Source of the DNA: Methanococcoides sp.
Lineage (GTDB): Archaea; Halobacteriota; Methanosarcinia; Methanosarcinales; Methanosarcinaceae
Assembly: GCA_021108185.1 (NCBI GenBank)
Contig: JAIORJ010000025.1
Coordinates: 1 to 33,979, forward strand
Reading direction: 5' to 3'
DNA length: 33,979 bases
A program made the position numbers and the translations under genes. Under the pieces are notes generated by a model. That model had not been told where the DNA came from. It did not search any database and was given only the letters and a program-made list of their open reading frames with translations. Shown piece by piece: positions 16,146 through 25,859 of the stretch. The stretch's first letter is position 1; each line of letters opens with the position of its first letter.

Positions 16146-16352
16146 ATGAAAATAGTACATGCTCAAACTGTACTTACTGAGGACCAGCTTGAAGAACTCA
16201 AGAAAAAGTCCAATGAGCCGTCTACAAAGGAAGCTTTGAGCATAGCGGTTCAGCATTATCTTGAGTGTGAGTACACTGAAATGAATGATGAAATGTGGAC
16301 TCGCAAGCTTGAAAAAGTAGTGCAGAAGAAGCAACAAATTGACTCTAATTAA
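16146..16352 (+). CDS. Small ribbon-helix-helix-like protein (DUF5371-like)
   Basis: The 68-residue protein begins MKIVHAQTVLTEDQLEELK and continues with STKEALSIAVQHYLE. This beta-strand, helix, turn, helix pattern resembles the ribbon-helix-helix DNA-binding fold. I also recall a methanosarcinal small-protein family (DUF5371) with this opening, but cannot confirm it here. A clear GGAG lies about 8 bases before the ATG. The gene is 29 bases upstream of the pilin-like gene, behind a strong promoter, so the two are probably on one transcript. A role as autoregulator of the unit is an inference. It is cytoplasmic, without signal or membrane segment. Confidence 0.72.
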   Translation: MKIVHAQTVLTEDQLEELKKKSNEPSTKEALSIAVQHYLECEYTEMNDEMWTRKLEKVVQKKQQIDSN

Positions 16353-16381
16353 TTATTAAATATATATGGAGAGTAAATAAT

Positions 16382-16855
16382 ATGTTTAAAATGAATAGAA
16401 ATGAAGATGCAGTGTCCCCGGTCATTGGTGTAATTCTAATGGTCGCTATCACTGTGATCCTTGCTGCTGTCATTGCAGCATTCGTGTTTGGAATGGGAGC
16501 ACCTGAGACCGCACCACAGGCAAGTCTCAAGGGAAGTCCAGCATCAGTTGGTGACAACAATGTCCTCAAGCTCGAGCATCAGGGTGGAGACATGGTAACT
16601 TTCACTGACGCAAATACACGTATTACTATGAACGGTGTAGCTGTAGAACTAGGTATTCTCGATTCTACAAATTCATCATTTGAAGCTGGAGAAGTACTTT
16701 ATCTCTACAATGATGGTGGAGATTACTATCTTGATGGCTTTAACGAATCACCTGCGTATGATTCAAGTATTGTGCTAGCTGGAAATACTTCAAACGTCAA
16801 GATGATTGATGTTGCAAGTCAGCAGATGATTGCTGATATGGATATAAGGTTCTAA
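16382..16855 (+). CDS. Archaeal type IV pilin-like protein (Pilin_N domain)
   Basis: The 157-residue protein carries a class III prepilin signal: short charged MFKMNRNEDA, then VSPVIGVILMVAITVILAA, the Pilin_N hydrophobic segment. Cleavage by an archaeal prepilin peptidase (EppA/PibD) is expected after A10. The rest (about 35-157) is a predominantly beta, asparagine-, serine- and aspartate-rich extracellular domain. Such proteins assemble into pili or pseudopili at the archaeal cell surface. GGAG lies about 10 bases before the ATG, and a second ATG at 16391 is possible. No pilus ATPase or platform gene is nearby, so it would depend on machinery elsewhere. It is followed by a strong terminator. 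Confidence 0.88.
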   Translation: MFKMNRNEDAVSPVIGVILMVAITVILAAVIAAFVFGMGAPETAPQASLKGSPASVGDNNVLKLEHQGGDMVTFTDANTRITMNGVAVELGILDSTNSSFEAGEVLYLYNDGGDYYLDGFNESPAYDSSIVLAGNTSNVKMIDVASQQMIADMDIRF

Positions 16856-16870
16856 AACCTTTAAAGAACA

Positions 16871-16904
16871 TGGCGCATGATTGCGCCAATATCTTTCTTT
16901 TTTT
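16871..16904 (+). terminator. Terminator after the pilin-like gene
   Basis: A 7-bp stem TGGCGCA (16871-16877) and TGCGCCA (16882-16888) with a TGAT loop is followed by a T-rich run to about 16904. It lies 16 bases after the stop codon and separates the pilin unit from convergent gatD. Confidence 0.78.
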
Positions 16905-16941
16905 TAAATTATTTTTCTAAAAAAAGTTGAAGCAATATCTT

Positions 16942-18189
16942 TCACTTCAATGTACTATCGGTCATTTCATGACCAATGTTCGTTCTCATTATCTCTTTAA
17001 CTTCTTCGACATCATCGCTCTGTCCTAAAGCCCACATAAGTTTTACCAATGCGACTTCAGGAAGCATGTCCTCACCTTCAATTGCACCTGCTTTTTGAAT
17101 GTCTCTTCCGGTATCATATACTCTGTCACAGACACGACCGTTCAGGCATTGGGATGTCATTATTATCGGAATTCCACTCTCAGTTGCACGCTTGATGTTC
17201 GTGATCCAGTCGGTTGAGACATGTCCCAGCCCGGTCCCTTCTATTACGAGGCCTTTGTACCCTGAATCAATGTAGTAGGAAAGGATATCTGGATTAGCAC
17301 CTGGGACAAACTTTACAAGGGCACATTTTGGTTCAAGGGTGTTCTTCAGTTCAAGTTTTTGGCTACCGCGCTTCGAAAATGGGAGTATGGTCTCTATCTT
17401 ATGGGTCGAATGGTCGATGTAGCCTATAGGGTCCGAGTTGATGGACTGGAATGCATCTCTTCTCGATGTGTGCATTTTCCTGACCTTCGTTCCGAAATGA
17501 ATGGCACATCTGTCATCGCAGGTGGTGTCGTGCATGACAACACAGACCTCTGCAATATCGCTGACAGCAACCTTTGCTGCACAGATGGCGTTCATGGCAT
17601 TATCGCTGCTTGGTCTGTCTGCACTTCTCTGGGATCCGACAAAGACTACCGGTACCGGGGTCTTCAGCATAAATGATAGTGCTGCTGCTGAATACATCAT
17701 GGTGTCAGTACCATGTGCGATGATGATACCATCTGCACCATTCTCTATCTCTTCAGCTACAGCTCCTGCAAGTTCTGTCCAGTACTCTGCTTTCATGTTT
17801 TCGGACAGGATGTTGTAGAGTACCCTTCCATTGATATCTGCTATCTCGGTCAATTCTGGTATCGCATCAACGATATCGTCTGCGGAGAACTGTGCAGTAA
17901 CGGCACCTGTGCGATAATCGACCTTACTGGCAATGGTCCCGCCGGTGGAAAGTATGGTCACCTTGGGCAACTTCTTTTGTCCTTTTGCCTTGTCGGGCTT
18001 AGCCTTTGGAGCATTTTTTGGTCCTGCTTTCTCGAGAAGCGTTATGCTCGCTCCTTCGGGATCAACTCCTGCATTATAGCCGCTTACCATCTTTACGACA
18101 ATATGGTCAGTATTCGAAGGCATCACGACGCCTTCATAGGTATTCCCGTCCTTCTCTATCCTTATTCTGTCACCAAGTTCAAAATCCAT
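16942..18189 (-). CDS. gatD: Glutamyl-tRNA(Gln) amidotransferase subunit D (GatD)
   Basis: GatD is the asparaginase-like subunit of the archaeal GatDE enzyme. It releases ammonia from glutamine or asparagine so that GatE can convert Glu-tRNA(Gln) to Gln-tRNA(Gln). The 415-residue protein has an N-terminal small beta-barrel (about 1-60, [20 protein letters not shown]) and an Ala/Lys-rich linker. The L-asparaginase domain carries the catalytic [10 protein letters not shown] threonine loop and HGTDTM. The C-terminal [10 protein letters not shown] segment is typical of the family. The frame opens at a GTG at 18198, but the ATG at 18189 gives the canonical MDFELGD start with a GAGTGATC-like site upstream. 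It is 31 bases after argH and probably co-transcribed with it. GatE is not in the window. Confidence 0.95.
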   Translation of the reverse strand: MDFELGDRIRIEKDGNTYEGVVMPSNTDHIVVKMVSGYNAGVDPEGASITLLEKAGPKNAPKAKPDKAKGQKKLPKVTILSTGGTIASKVDYRTGAVTAQFSADDIVDAIPELTEIADINGRVLYNILSENMKAEYWTELAGAVAEEIENGADGIIIAHGTDTMMYSAAALSFMLKTPVPVVFVGSQRSADRPSSDNAMNAICAAKVAVSDIAEVCVVMHDTTCDDRCAIHFGTKVRKMHTSRRDAFQSINSDPIGYIDHSTHKIETILPFSKRGSQKLELKNTLEPKCALVKFVPGANPDILSYYIDSGYKGLVIEGTGLGHVSTDWITNIKRATESGIPIIMTSQCLNGRVCDRVYDTGRDIQKAGAIEGEDMLPEVALVKLMWALGQSDDVEEVKEIMRTNIGHEMTDSTLK

Positions 18190-18220
18190 TATGATCACTC
18201 ATCAAAATAATTGTAATATA

Positions 18221-19696
18221 TCAAACATCTATGCATTTTTCAACTTCACTAAAGAGGTTCTCTATTGCGCTGTCCCTGTCAGTTATAAGGGACTCGAGAA
18301 TCTGTGTATCGTTAGCTATTCTTTCTCTTGAGCTTTCTATGAGCCGTTCCATACTGTCCGGAGACGGACCGCCGATAACACTTCTCTTACTTACATTGAG
18401 TATGGGATCAAGTGCTTCCTTGACCATCTCTTCCGTAAGACCTCTGGAGCTTAGGCTTTCACCTATAACATTGTGTGCGACCGCATCTATCTCTCCGAGA
18501 GTTGGTTCCCCGTTCCCACGGGCAAGCACGCCTACTATCTGATGTGCGGTCCGGAATGGTATGTCACATACACGTACCATTGTATCTGCAAGTTCGGTGG
18601 CTGTTGTGAATCCTGCAGTTGCAAGGCCTGCCATATTTTCCTTGTTTATACTCATGGTTGCCATCATGCCATTCATGATCCTGACAGATGCTCTTGTGGT
18701 CTCAAGAGATTGCATGATGTTCGGAGTTGCTTCCTGGAGGTCTCGATTATAGCTTAAAGGCAGTGCTTTGCAGATGGCCAAAAGGGACATTAAGGAACCT
18801 ATTGCATCCCCGCTCTTTCCACGCAGGAGTTCAGCGGTGTCGGGGTTCTTCTTCTGTGGCATTATGGATGAAGTGGATGCATATCTATCATCCAGCTCGA
18901 TGAATGCGAACTCCGAGGTGGACCATATCACGATCTCTTCTGCCATCTTGCTCAGGTTTATCATAAGATTTGCAAAGACGGATGCTGATTCAATAAGGAA
19001 ATCACGTGAGCTTACCGCATCCATTGAGTTCTCGATCAGGCCATCGAAGCCAAGGAGTTTACATGTCCTCTCTCGGTCGAGGTCAAAGCCTGTGGATGCA
19101 AAGGCAGCTGCACCAAGGGGGCTCAGGTTCACACGTTTATAGCAGTCCCTCGTTCGTTCGAGATCACGGCCTATGGCATTTGCATGGGCTGTCAGGTGAT
19201 GGGCGAGGGTAGTTGGCTGTGCATGCTGGAGGTGTGTGAATCCCGGCATAAGTGTATCGAGATTCTCTGATGAGATGTCGTTAAGAGTATTCCTTAGGGC
19301 GATAACATCTTCCATGAGCAGTAACAGCTCATTTCTCAACGTGAGTCGGATACATGTCGCAACCTCATCATTTCGTGAGCGACCGGAATGCATTCTGCCA
19401 CCTGTATCTTCCCCGACCATATCAATGAGCCTTGATTCAAGTGAAATATGGATATCTTCATAAGTGTGGTCAAGTTTTTCGATACCTTCCTCTTTTATCG
19501 TGAGCAAACCTTCCAGTATCTTCTTGCAGTCTTCTGCTTTGATGATCTTTCTCTCTTTGAGCATGATCGTGTGTGCAAGATCTACCAGAATATCTGCCTT
19601 GAAAATCCATTTGTCAGCGTTCATCGATGAAGTGAAATTAATTATCTCTTCATCAGGAACAGATGCAAGTCGCCCTCTTCTTAAAATATCGCTCAC
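18221..19696 (-). CDS. argH: Argininosuccinate lyase
   Basis: ArgH splits argininosuccinate into arginine and fumarate, the last step of arginine synthesis, in the cytoplasm. The 491-residue protein has the superfamily signature SSIMPQKKNPD with the flexible catalytic loop. N-terminal GGRMHSGRSRNDEVAT and central TPGFTHLQ-type (here MPGFTHLQHAQPTT) motifs form the active site between subunits. The start is a GTG with AGAGGT about 9 bases upstream. A minus-strand TATA-like ATATATTTTA around 19729-19720 precedes it. The length is slightly above the bacterial norm but ordinary for archaea. Confidence 0.96.
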   Translation of the reverse strand: MSDILRRGRLASVPDEEIINFTSSMNADKWIFKADILVDLAHTIMLKERKIIKAEDCKKILEGLLTIKEEGIEKLDHTYEDIHISLESRLIDMVGEDTGGRMHSGRSRNDEVATCIRLTLRNELLLLMEDVIALRNTLNDISSENLDTLMPGFTHLQHAQPTTLAHHLTAHANAIGRDLERTRDCYKRVNLSPLGAAAFASTGFDLDRERTCKLLGFDGLIENSMDAVSSRDFLIESASVFANLMINLSKMAEEIVIWSTSEFAFIELDDRYASTSSIMPQKKNPDTAELLRGKSGDAIGSLMSLLAICKALPLSYNRDLQEATPNIMQSLETTRASVRIMNGMMATMSINKENMAGLATAGFTTATELADTMVRVCDIPFRTAHQIVGVLARGNGEPTLGEIDAVAHNVIGESLSSRGLTEEMVKEALDPILNVSKRSVIGGPSPDSMERLIESSRERIANDTQILESLITDRDSAIENLFSEVEKCIDV

Positions 19697-19825
19697 TTGA
19701 ATACCTCTAAATTATCTTTAAAATATATGGAATCCACTAATTCTGTAGCGTGGTATGCCACAAAACCTTAAAAACGAATCGGTTTCTTAAAATATTCCGT
19801 AAACTTAACTAAAAAAGAATGATGC

Positions 19826-21721
19826 TTATTTAGGTAACTGGATGTGCATCTCTGTACCTTTGTTCTCTCCTTCGCTTTTCACCCATATCTTCCCTTTGTG
19901 TGCGGTGACTATCTCTTTGCATATATAAAGTCCAAGTCCTGTGCCACCATATTTGCGGGTCCTTGAAGCATCTATCTGATAGAATCTCTGGAATAGCATA
20001 GGGATCATGTCGGGTGGAATTCCAATGCCATTGTCCTTTAACACAATGTGGATGAATTCATCTTCGTCCTCGATGGTAAATTTAAGCAAACCGCCTTCAG
20101 GTGTGAACTTTATGGAATTGTCCACTATATTGGTTAGCATGTCGGTGAGCTTATCCCTGTCTCCATTGATGTTTGGGATGGTATTCGGCATATCCTTCTC
20201 AACAGTTAGTTTCTTATCTTCTATCTGGATCTTAAGGTCCTGTAGTGTCATCTCAATAATTTCTACTATAGAGACCTGTTCAAACACATATTGAACATTG
20301 CCTGACTGTACCCTGCTGATGTAGAGGAGGGAATCAACAAGTCTTTTTAATCGATTTGCATTTCTAAGGACCGTTCTTTCCATTCCCTTTTGCTGGTCGT
20401 TCAAAGCTCCAAGTGATTCGTCATAAATGAGTTCAGTATAACCTTTGATGGATGTAAGTGGTGTTTTCAGTTCATGGCTGACATTTGAAAGGAACCTGTC
20501 TTTCATCTGGTCGAGACTCTTTAGCTCCTCATTGGCAGTGGCAAGGTCTTCTGCATATTTTTTCAATGCCTCTTCTGATTCTATGCGGGCTGTGATATCT
20601 TCAATGACTCCGATGCCGCCAAGGATGCTGCCATCTTCCGCGATGTTCGGGCTATAATCTGCTTTGATGGGCGTGACCTTTTGGCTGAGCGCTGATACGT
20701 ATTTACCTTCATAATGGCCTGTCTTTCTTGCAAACACCTGTTTAACAGCGTCTGTCATTTTTTGGTCTTTGATGCCTCTCAACATATTCAATCCAATGAT
20801 CTTATCCTTTGAAGCACCCATTATCTTTGCAATGTTGTCGTTACAATGAGTTATTATTCCGTCTTTATCAAAAGTAAAGATGCCAAGTGGAGAGTTCTCG
20901 AATATTAATCTGAACTTTTTCTCAGTCTCCAACAATGTCTGTTCGACCATTTTTCTGTCAGTGACATCGATAATTATTCCCTGGTAGTAAGATGGTCTCC
21001 CATCTTCATCAGATGCCAATAAAGATCTTTCAGCGACCCATCTCGTTTCTCCTGCTCGGGTCAGTATCCTATATTCCTTTGAGAAGAATTGCCGACCTTC
21101 AATTTCAAGTCTTGTAACATCATTACGCACAAAATCAAGGTCTTCAGGGTGTACTATATCACCAAATATCAGATTCCCTGAAGTAAAATCCTCCGGCGTG
21201 TATCCGAACTGTGTTATGTTATCTGAGACAAATTCCACCGGCCAGTCCTTTTCAGCTGTCCAGAGAAAAGCAACTACGGGACTGTTCTTATATATCTCTT
21301 CAAGTTTCTTCTTTGAAGTTATCATGTCCTTGAAGGTCTTTTCCCGGATATTTTGTTCTGTTACACTTTCCACGGTGCAGATGAACCCTGTATATTTATC
21401 AGAACCGTTAAGCATTGGAATTATATGCCCACTAAGTAGGTTGAGATTTCCTTCAGGTGTCAGGAATGAAAGGGAGTGGTATCGGGTAGGTTTTAGTTTG
21501 TCTTTTACCTGCAGGGAAAGCTCAGTAAAATGTGTTTCGTCACCAACGCTTAGTTGTGCAACTTCCATGAAATCCTTAATATCTTTACCGATTATCCTTT
21601 CTTCTGAAATTCCGGTAATGTCTTCCATCCCTTTACTAAAATAAATGAATTTGTTATTTGCATCAACGGCCCATATCCCTTTGTACAGATTACTAATCAT
21701 TTTGTCAAGTACATTTTTCAT
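19826..21721 (-). CDS. Soluble PAS-domain sensor histidine kinase
   Basis: The 631-residue protein has three PAS domains in a row (about 5-125, 140-262 and 266-385). The second ends in a PAC motif, RILTRAGETRWVAERS...DVTDRK, and the third in GVIEDITARIE. A short coiled coil follows, then HisKA with phospho-acceptor H416 (FLSNVSHELKTPL). The HATPase domain has an N box at N531, DNGIGIP at 563-569 and GGTGLGL at 592-598. It lacks membrane helices and a receiver domain, so it is a cytoplasmic sensor whose signal and partner are unknown. GGAGGTACC precedes the ATG. It lies just downstream of another kinase gene on the same strand, 157 bases apart, and no response regulator is nearby. Confidence 0.94.
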   Translation of the reverse strand: MKNVLDKMISNLYKGIWAVDANNKFIYFSKGMEDITGISEERIIGKDIKDFMEVAQLSVGDETHFTELSLQVKDKLKPTRYHSLSFLTPEGNLNLLSGHIIPMLNGSDKYTGFICTVESVTEQNIREKTFKDMITSKKKLEEIYKNSPVVAFLWTAEKDWPVEFVSDNITQFGYTPEDFTSGNLIFGDIVHPEDLDFVRNDVTRLEIEGRQFFSKEYRILTRAGETRWVAERSLLASDEDGRPSYYQGIIIDVTDRKMVEQTLLETEKKFRLIFENSPLGIFTFDKDGIITHCNDNIAKIMGASKDKIIGLNMLRGIKDQKMTDAVKQVFARKTGHYEGKYVSALSQKVTPIKADYSPNIAEDGSILGGIGVIEDITARIESEEALKKYAEDLATANEELKSLDQMKDRFLSNVSHELKTPLTSIKGYTELIYDESLGALNDQQKGMERTVLRNANRLKRLVDSLLYISRVQSGNVQYVFEQVSIVEIIEMTLQDLKIQIEDKKLTVEKDMPNTIPNINGDRDKLTDMLTNIVDNSIKFTPEGGLLKFTIEDEDEFIHIVLKDNGIGIPPDMIPMLFQRFYQIDASRTRKYGGTGLGLYICKEIVTAHKGKIWVKSEGENKGTEMHIQLPK

Positions 21722-21878
21722 TTATGGTACCTCCACACACCGTTCGTTTTTGCAACAACCAATCTCTGAAGGCTCGATACTAGCCACATTGGAAATTCAG
21801 AATATGTTTGTAAAATTATGTCTCTACAATAAGTCCCATATTTAACATTGGGCTGCTCAAATTAATAAGTTTTGGCAG

Positions 21879-24050
21879 TTATTCGGAGGACCCTTCGGAC
21901 AATTTGTTCAACCTAATCCAAAAAACAGTGCCATGGCCTTCAGGATTGTCCCTTACACCCACCTCTCCTTTGTGCAATTCGATGGCTCTTTTGACAATGG
22001 CAAGTCCAAGTCCGGATCCTTTCACACCAGACTTATTAACACGTTCGAAACGTTCGAATACCGTCTTTTTATATGCGTTATCAATACCTTCACCAAAGTC
22101 AGTGATCGTGATCTCGGTGTGCTCAATGTTCTCTTTTATCTCGATAATGACCTTTGTTTTTTCAGGGCTGTATTTGATAGCGTTCGAGATAATGTTCGTG
22201 AACACGGTTTCAATGATATTGTTGGCAAGAACGAAATACTCTCTATCTTCGATAAACTCTATTTCTATCTCTTTATCAGCTGCTTGGTTTGCCAATGTCT
22301 CTATGGAATTATTGATCACTTCTACAATTTCCAGTGACTCGAGTTCGACATTCTCCGAACTCTCAAGTTTTGCAAATTGTGAAGCTGATTGGATCATTTC
22401 GATAAGGTGGTAATTGCTCTTCCATATCTTATTGAGATATCGTTCTGTCTTTTCGTCCTTCTCTGTCATCAAGAGCAATTCTGTATAACCTTTAACGACT
22501 CCTGCCGGGTTAAGCAGGTCATGTCGCAGAATGTCTGTGAACATATCTTTTAACTCATTGGAATGCTCAAGCTTCTTTGCATATTCCTTAAGCTCTTGTT
22601 CTGTTATTTGCTGGTCAATGCTTGCCTGCTGGAGGGAATGTCGGGTTTGTTCAATACCGTCTGTCAGAAGTTTAAGGTCACCATGACCATGGACACGCAG
22701 ATTACGGGAAAAATCCTCTTCTTTCATTGCGGATAGGACCTGATTCGAATCGTTGATGATAAGGTCGAGCACTTTTGCGAACACATTCATGGAATCTGCC
22801 AGTTTTCTAAATTCTCCTGCATATTCCCCTTCAAAACGTGTCTTAAGATCCCCTTTAGAGAGCTGTTCTGCAACCCTTATAGTCTCTTCAACAGGTACCA
22901 TTACACCATCGAGGATATGGTTAAGACCTTCCGGTATTTTCCTGAAATCCTCATCGATCTCAGTGTTTGCACGGATGTTAAGTTTTCCTTCTGCAGCAGA
23001 ATCGGCCATGTCCTTAAAATCATTCACAATATCATCTATTGATGCTGTTACTGAACGTGATGCCACGTATGCTGCCAGTCCCATGAAGAAAACAGATAAT
23101 ATTCCAATTCCTATGAGCTTGTCCCTTAAAGCAAAAGTCCCGGCCAGCATTTCACTTCTTGGGACTACAAGGAACAATCCGTAATTTTTAGATTTTACCG
23201 GTTCATAGAAAACAACAACTTCTTTTCCAGTCACCGGGTCTATGGTATTTACATGACCGCTTTTTTCATGCTGGATGTCATCTGCAGCCTTTGCCAATTC
23301 TTTATTGTCATAATCGTAGATCGTTTTAACTCCGATCCAGTCTTTGTTATACGGTTGTGAAAGTATTGTGCCAGAGCTGCCGGTCATGATGGCATATCCT
23401 GTATCGAATGCATTGATCTGGCTCACGATATCATCGACATACTTCAATGATACATCTACACCTGCCACACCCAGAAATTCATCGTCCTTTATGATCGGTG
23501 CTACATAACTCACCATAAAAATATCTTCGTAGTAGTATGGGTCAGTAATGAAGTTTTTATTGAATATCTTTGGATAAACATAATATTCCAAAGTTTCATA
23601 ACCCTGAAGCGGTTTTAACTCGATCTCCCCTTCGATCTTGTTCCAGAATGGTATAAAACGTCCCGATGCATCATGTCCTTCTGCATTGATGAACTCACTG
23701 TCCCTGCCATCAAAAGCATTAGGTTCATACGCCACATAAGTTCCAAGCAAGTGAGGATTGTCTTCAAGTATCCTGTTCAGAATCCGGTTCACTTCGTCCC
23801 TATCTGATGAATTATATTCACTCATGGTGGAACTAATGGCATGCGCTAGTGCCATATTGGAGCGCATATCTCCATCGAACTGGTTTGCATAACCTTTTGT
23901 GATCTCAATGGATTGCTGGTTCGCAAGCTCTTCCTGCACTGATATTTGGGTAGTAATTGTAACGGTGGTTGCTAAGATCATTACTAAAAGAACGCCTGTA
24001 ACAGCAGAAAGTACAAGTTTTGATCTAAGCGATACCTGCATCCAGTTCAT
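21879..24050 (-). CDS. Membrane sensor histidine kinase with dCache-type extracellular domain
   Basis: The 723-residue protein has transmembrane helix 1 (about 12-34) and an extracellular double-Cache-like sensor (about 35-305, with GVAGVDVSLKYVDDIV at 194-209). Transmembrane helix 2 covers about 311-330, followed by HAMP-like helices up to about 475 and a coiled coil. A dimerisation domain with phospho-acceptor H510 in DILRHDLLNPAGV and an ATPase domain (NIISNAIKYSP, DFGEGID, GSGLGLAIVKRAIELHKG) complete it. The RHDLLNP H-box is a variant common in archaeal kinases. dCache domains usually bind small ligands such as amino acids, amines or carboxylates; the ligand here cannot be read. GGAG sits 6 bases before the ATG. 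No receiver domain or response regulator is adjacent. Confidence 0.93.
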   Translation of the reverse strand: MNWMQVSLRSKLVLSAVTGVLLVMILATTVTITTQISVQEELANQQSIEITKGYANQFDGDMRSNMALAHAISSTMSEYNSSDRDEVNRILNRILEDNPHLLGTYVAYEPNAFDGRDSEFINAEGHDASGRFIPFWNKIEGEIELKPLQGYETLEYYVYPKIFNKNFITDPYYYEDIFMVSYVAPIIKDDEFLGVAGVDVSLKYVDDIVSQINAFDTGYAIMTGSSGTILSQPYNKDWIGVKTIYDYDNKELAKAADDIQHEKSGHVNTIDPVTGKEVVVFYEPVKSKNYGLFLVVPRSEMLAGTFALRDKLIGIGILSVFFMGLAAYVASRSVTASIDDIVNDFKDMADSAAEGKLNIRANTEIDEDFRKIPEGLNHILDGVMVPVEETIRVAEQLSKGDLKTRFEGEYAGEFRKLADSMNVFAKVLDLIINDSNQVLSAMKEEDFSRNLRVHGHGDLKLLTDGIEQTRHSLQQASIDQQITEQELKEYAKKLEHSNELKDMFTDILRHDLLNPAGVVKGYTELLLMTEKDEKTERYLNKIWKSNYHLIEMIQSASQFAKLESSENVELESLEIVEVINNSIETLANQAADKEIEIEFIEDREYFVLANNIIETVFTNIISNAIKYSPEKTKVIIEIKENIEHTEITITDFGEGIDNAYKKTVFERFERVNKSGVKGSGLGLAIVKRAIELHKGEVGVRDNPEGHGTVFWIRLNKLSEGSSE

Positions 24051-24208
24051 GTGACTCCGCTTTAAATGGCTGGTTATCGAATATTAACGTTTCTGAACAG
24101 GTGTTATATTTTATTAGATCAATATCTATTCTACTTATTTATATTATCTATAACAGTAACAATGGTGCTTCTCATCTCATTTCTATGAAAATAGTGTTAA
24201 AAATATAC

Positions 24209-24230
24209 AAATGATGGCCAATCATCATTT
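24209..24230 (-). terminator. Terminator of the metal ABC importer operon
   Basis: A perfect 8-bp stem AAATGATG (24209-24216) / CATCATTT (24223-24230) with a 6-base loop lies 26 bases after the permease stop on the minus strand. On that strand it is followed by the T-rich GTATATTTTTAA. The rest of the 24051-24256 gap is A/T-rich and holds no gene. It contains the upstream region of the dCache kinase. Confidence 0.6.
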
Positions 24231-24256
24231 ATTTGTGATCAATGCGCTCGAAAGCT

Positions 24257-25084
24257 TTATACTTCAAATGGCTTTTCCGAAATAGTTCTCCATTTTTTGA
24301 TAATTATGTGGAGCAAGTAAAAAGAGGACATCACAAGGATAATTGTCGCACCTGAGGCTATGTCGAAGTAATAGGACAGCATGAGACCAATTATCGTAAA
24401 GGCGGTACCGAATGAGATCGATAGGAACATCATCTTCCTCATGTCGTCTGTAAATTCCCTGCTCAATGCGGCAGGAATTGTCAAAAGAGCAATTACAAGT
24501 ATAAGTCCTACAACACGTATCATCACTACGACTGTTAGCGCAATAAGGCAAAGCAAAAGCAGGTATAGTTTTTCAACAGGTATTCCTGCAACAGTGGAGA
24601 AGTCCTCATCATAGCACAATGCCATGAACTCTTTGTACAGTACATATACCACCAGAATGATAATGGCATCCAGTGCCAGCATCATCGTGATATCTGACTG
24701 AGGCACTGTAAGTATATTCCCGAAAAGATATGTCATTAGGTCGGGTGCATATCCGGGGGTCAGACCTATGAAAATGATGCCGATTGCCATGCCCATTGAC
24801 CAGAGTATTCCTATTATAGTATCTTCTGCAACATCTGTACGTTTGCTGAAGGTGCCTATGGTAAGTGCAGAAAGCAGGCTAAAGGGTAACACACCCATTA
24901 TGGGGTTTATCCCGAGAAAATAGCTGATACCTATTCCGCCAAAGGATGCGTGTGCAATTCCTCCGCTGATGAGGGCTATCCGTTTTACAACGACATATAC
25001 TCCGATTATTCCGCATGCGATACTTGCAAGAATGCCTGCAGTGATGGCATTGATCATAAATTCATATTGTAATATTTCCAGCAC
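24257..25084 (-). CDS. Zn/Mn-type ABC transporter permease (ZnuB-like, ABC-3 family)
   Basis: This 275-residue membrane protein is the permease of an ABC importer for zinc or manganese. About eight to nine hydrophobic helices are visible, with family segments ALISGGIAHASFGGIGISYFLG near the N-terminus and the VGLILVIALLTIPAALSREFT coupling region. Starting at the first ATG of the frame (25132) would overlap the ATPase gene by 35 bases. The GTG at 25084 is chosen because GAGGGGATC lies about 6 bases upstream and it leaves a 13-base gap. It is third in the operon after the binding protein and ATPase genes. The transported metal cannot be fixed from the permease alone. Confidence 0.92.
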   Translation of the reverse strand: MLEILQYEFMINAITAGILASIACGIIGVYVVVKRIALISGGIAHASFGGIGISYFLGINPIMGVLPFSLLSALTIGTFSKRTDVAEDTIIGILWSMGMAIGIIFIGLTPGYAPDLMTYLFGNILTVPQSDITMMLALDAIIILVVYVLYKEFMALCYDEDFSTVAGIPVEKLYLLLLCLIALTVVVMIRVVGLILVIALLTIPAALSREFTDDMRKMMFLSISFGTAFTIIGLMLSYYFDIASGATIILVMSSFYLLHIIIKKWRTISEKPFEV

Positions 25085-25097
25085 TTCGATCCCCTCA

Positions 25098-25847
25098 TCA
25101 GTGTTTATGCAATACCCTGTGCGGTACGCCATGGGCTATCAATTCCACAGGACAGCCGTAGACCTGCTCGACGTCTTCAGGGACAAGTTCCTTTGAACCG
25201 TGGTAATGCAGTTTCCCGTTAAGGCATGCTATCTTGTCCACGAGTACGGAAACGGCACTGATATCATGTGAGACCATTACTATTGTGACCCTGGACCTGA
25301 GCTTCTTAAGCAGTTCATAGAATTCCATTTGCATCATGGTGTCAATACCTGTGACCGGTTCATCCAGAATAAGCACCTTTGGTTCGCTCACAAGGGCACG
25401 TGCTATGAAGACCCGTTGTCTCTGCCCTCCGGAGAGTTCTCCTATCTGGCGATCACTATATTCGAGCATTTCCACGGTCTCAAGGGCTTTCTCGGTTGCA
25501 GCATGGTCTTCTTCTGTGTATTTTCGGAATAATCCTTTCTTTCCCATTCGTCCCATAAGCACAACTTCTCTGACATTTATTGGGAAATCGAGGTTCGAAG
25601 GATTGTATTGGGGCACATAACCGATCAGGTGGCGTGCTTTCTCCGGGGTTGTGCCGAGTACTTCCACGGTTCCCCTCTGTGGTTTTATCAATCCCAGAAT
25701 GACCTTCAATAGTGTGCTTTTCCCGCCACCGTTCGGTCCTATTATTCCAAGGAAATCCCCCTCTTCGATGGAAAGGTTCACGCCTTCCAGCACTGTCAGG
25801 TCCTTGTATCTTAACCATACATCTTTAACATCGATCACTTTACCCAT
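25098..25847 (-). CDS. Zn/Mn-type ABC transporter ATP-binding protein (ZnuC-like)
   Basis: The 249-residue ATPase powers the importer. It has Walker A GPNGGGKST (38-46), a Q-loop in GYVPQYNP, signature LSGGQRQRVFIARAL, Walker B VLILDEPVTGID and the H-loop VMVSHDIS. This motif set and the short C-terminal tail ending in HGVPHRVLHKH fit the zinc/manganese subfamily. The histidine-bearing tail could sense or bind metal, which is an inference. It starts 12 bases after the binding-protein gene, clearly in one operon. Confidence 0.95.
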   Translation of the reverse strand: MGKVIDVKDVWLRYKDLTVLEGVNLSIEEGDFLGIIGPNGGGKSTLLKVILGLIKPQRGTVEVLGTTPEKARHLIGYVPQYNPSNLDFPINVREVVLMGRMGKKGLFRKYTEEDHAATEKALETVEMLEYSDRQIGELSGGQRQRVFIARALVSEPKVLILDEPVTGIDTMMQMEFYELLKKLRSRVTIVMVSHDISAVSVLVDKIACLNGKLHYHGSKELVPEDVEQVYGCPVELIAHGVPHRVLHKH

Positions 25848-25859
25848 CCGAACACCTCA

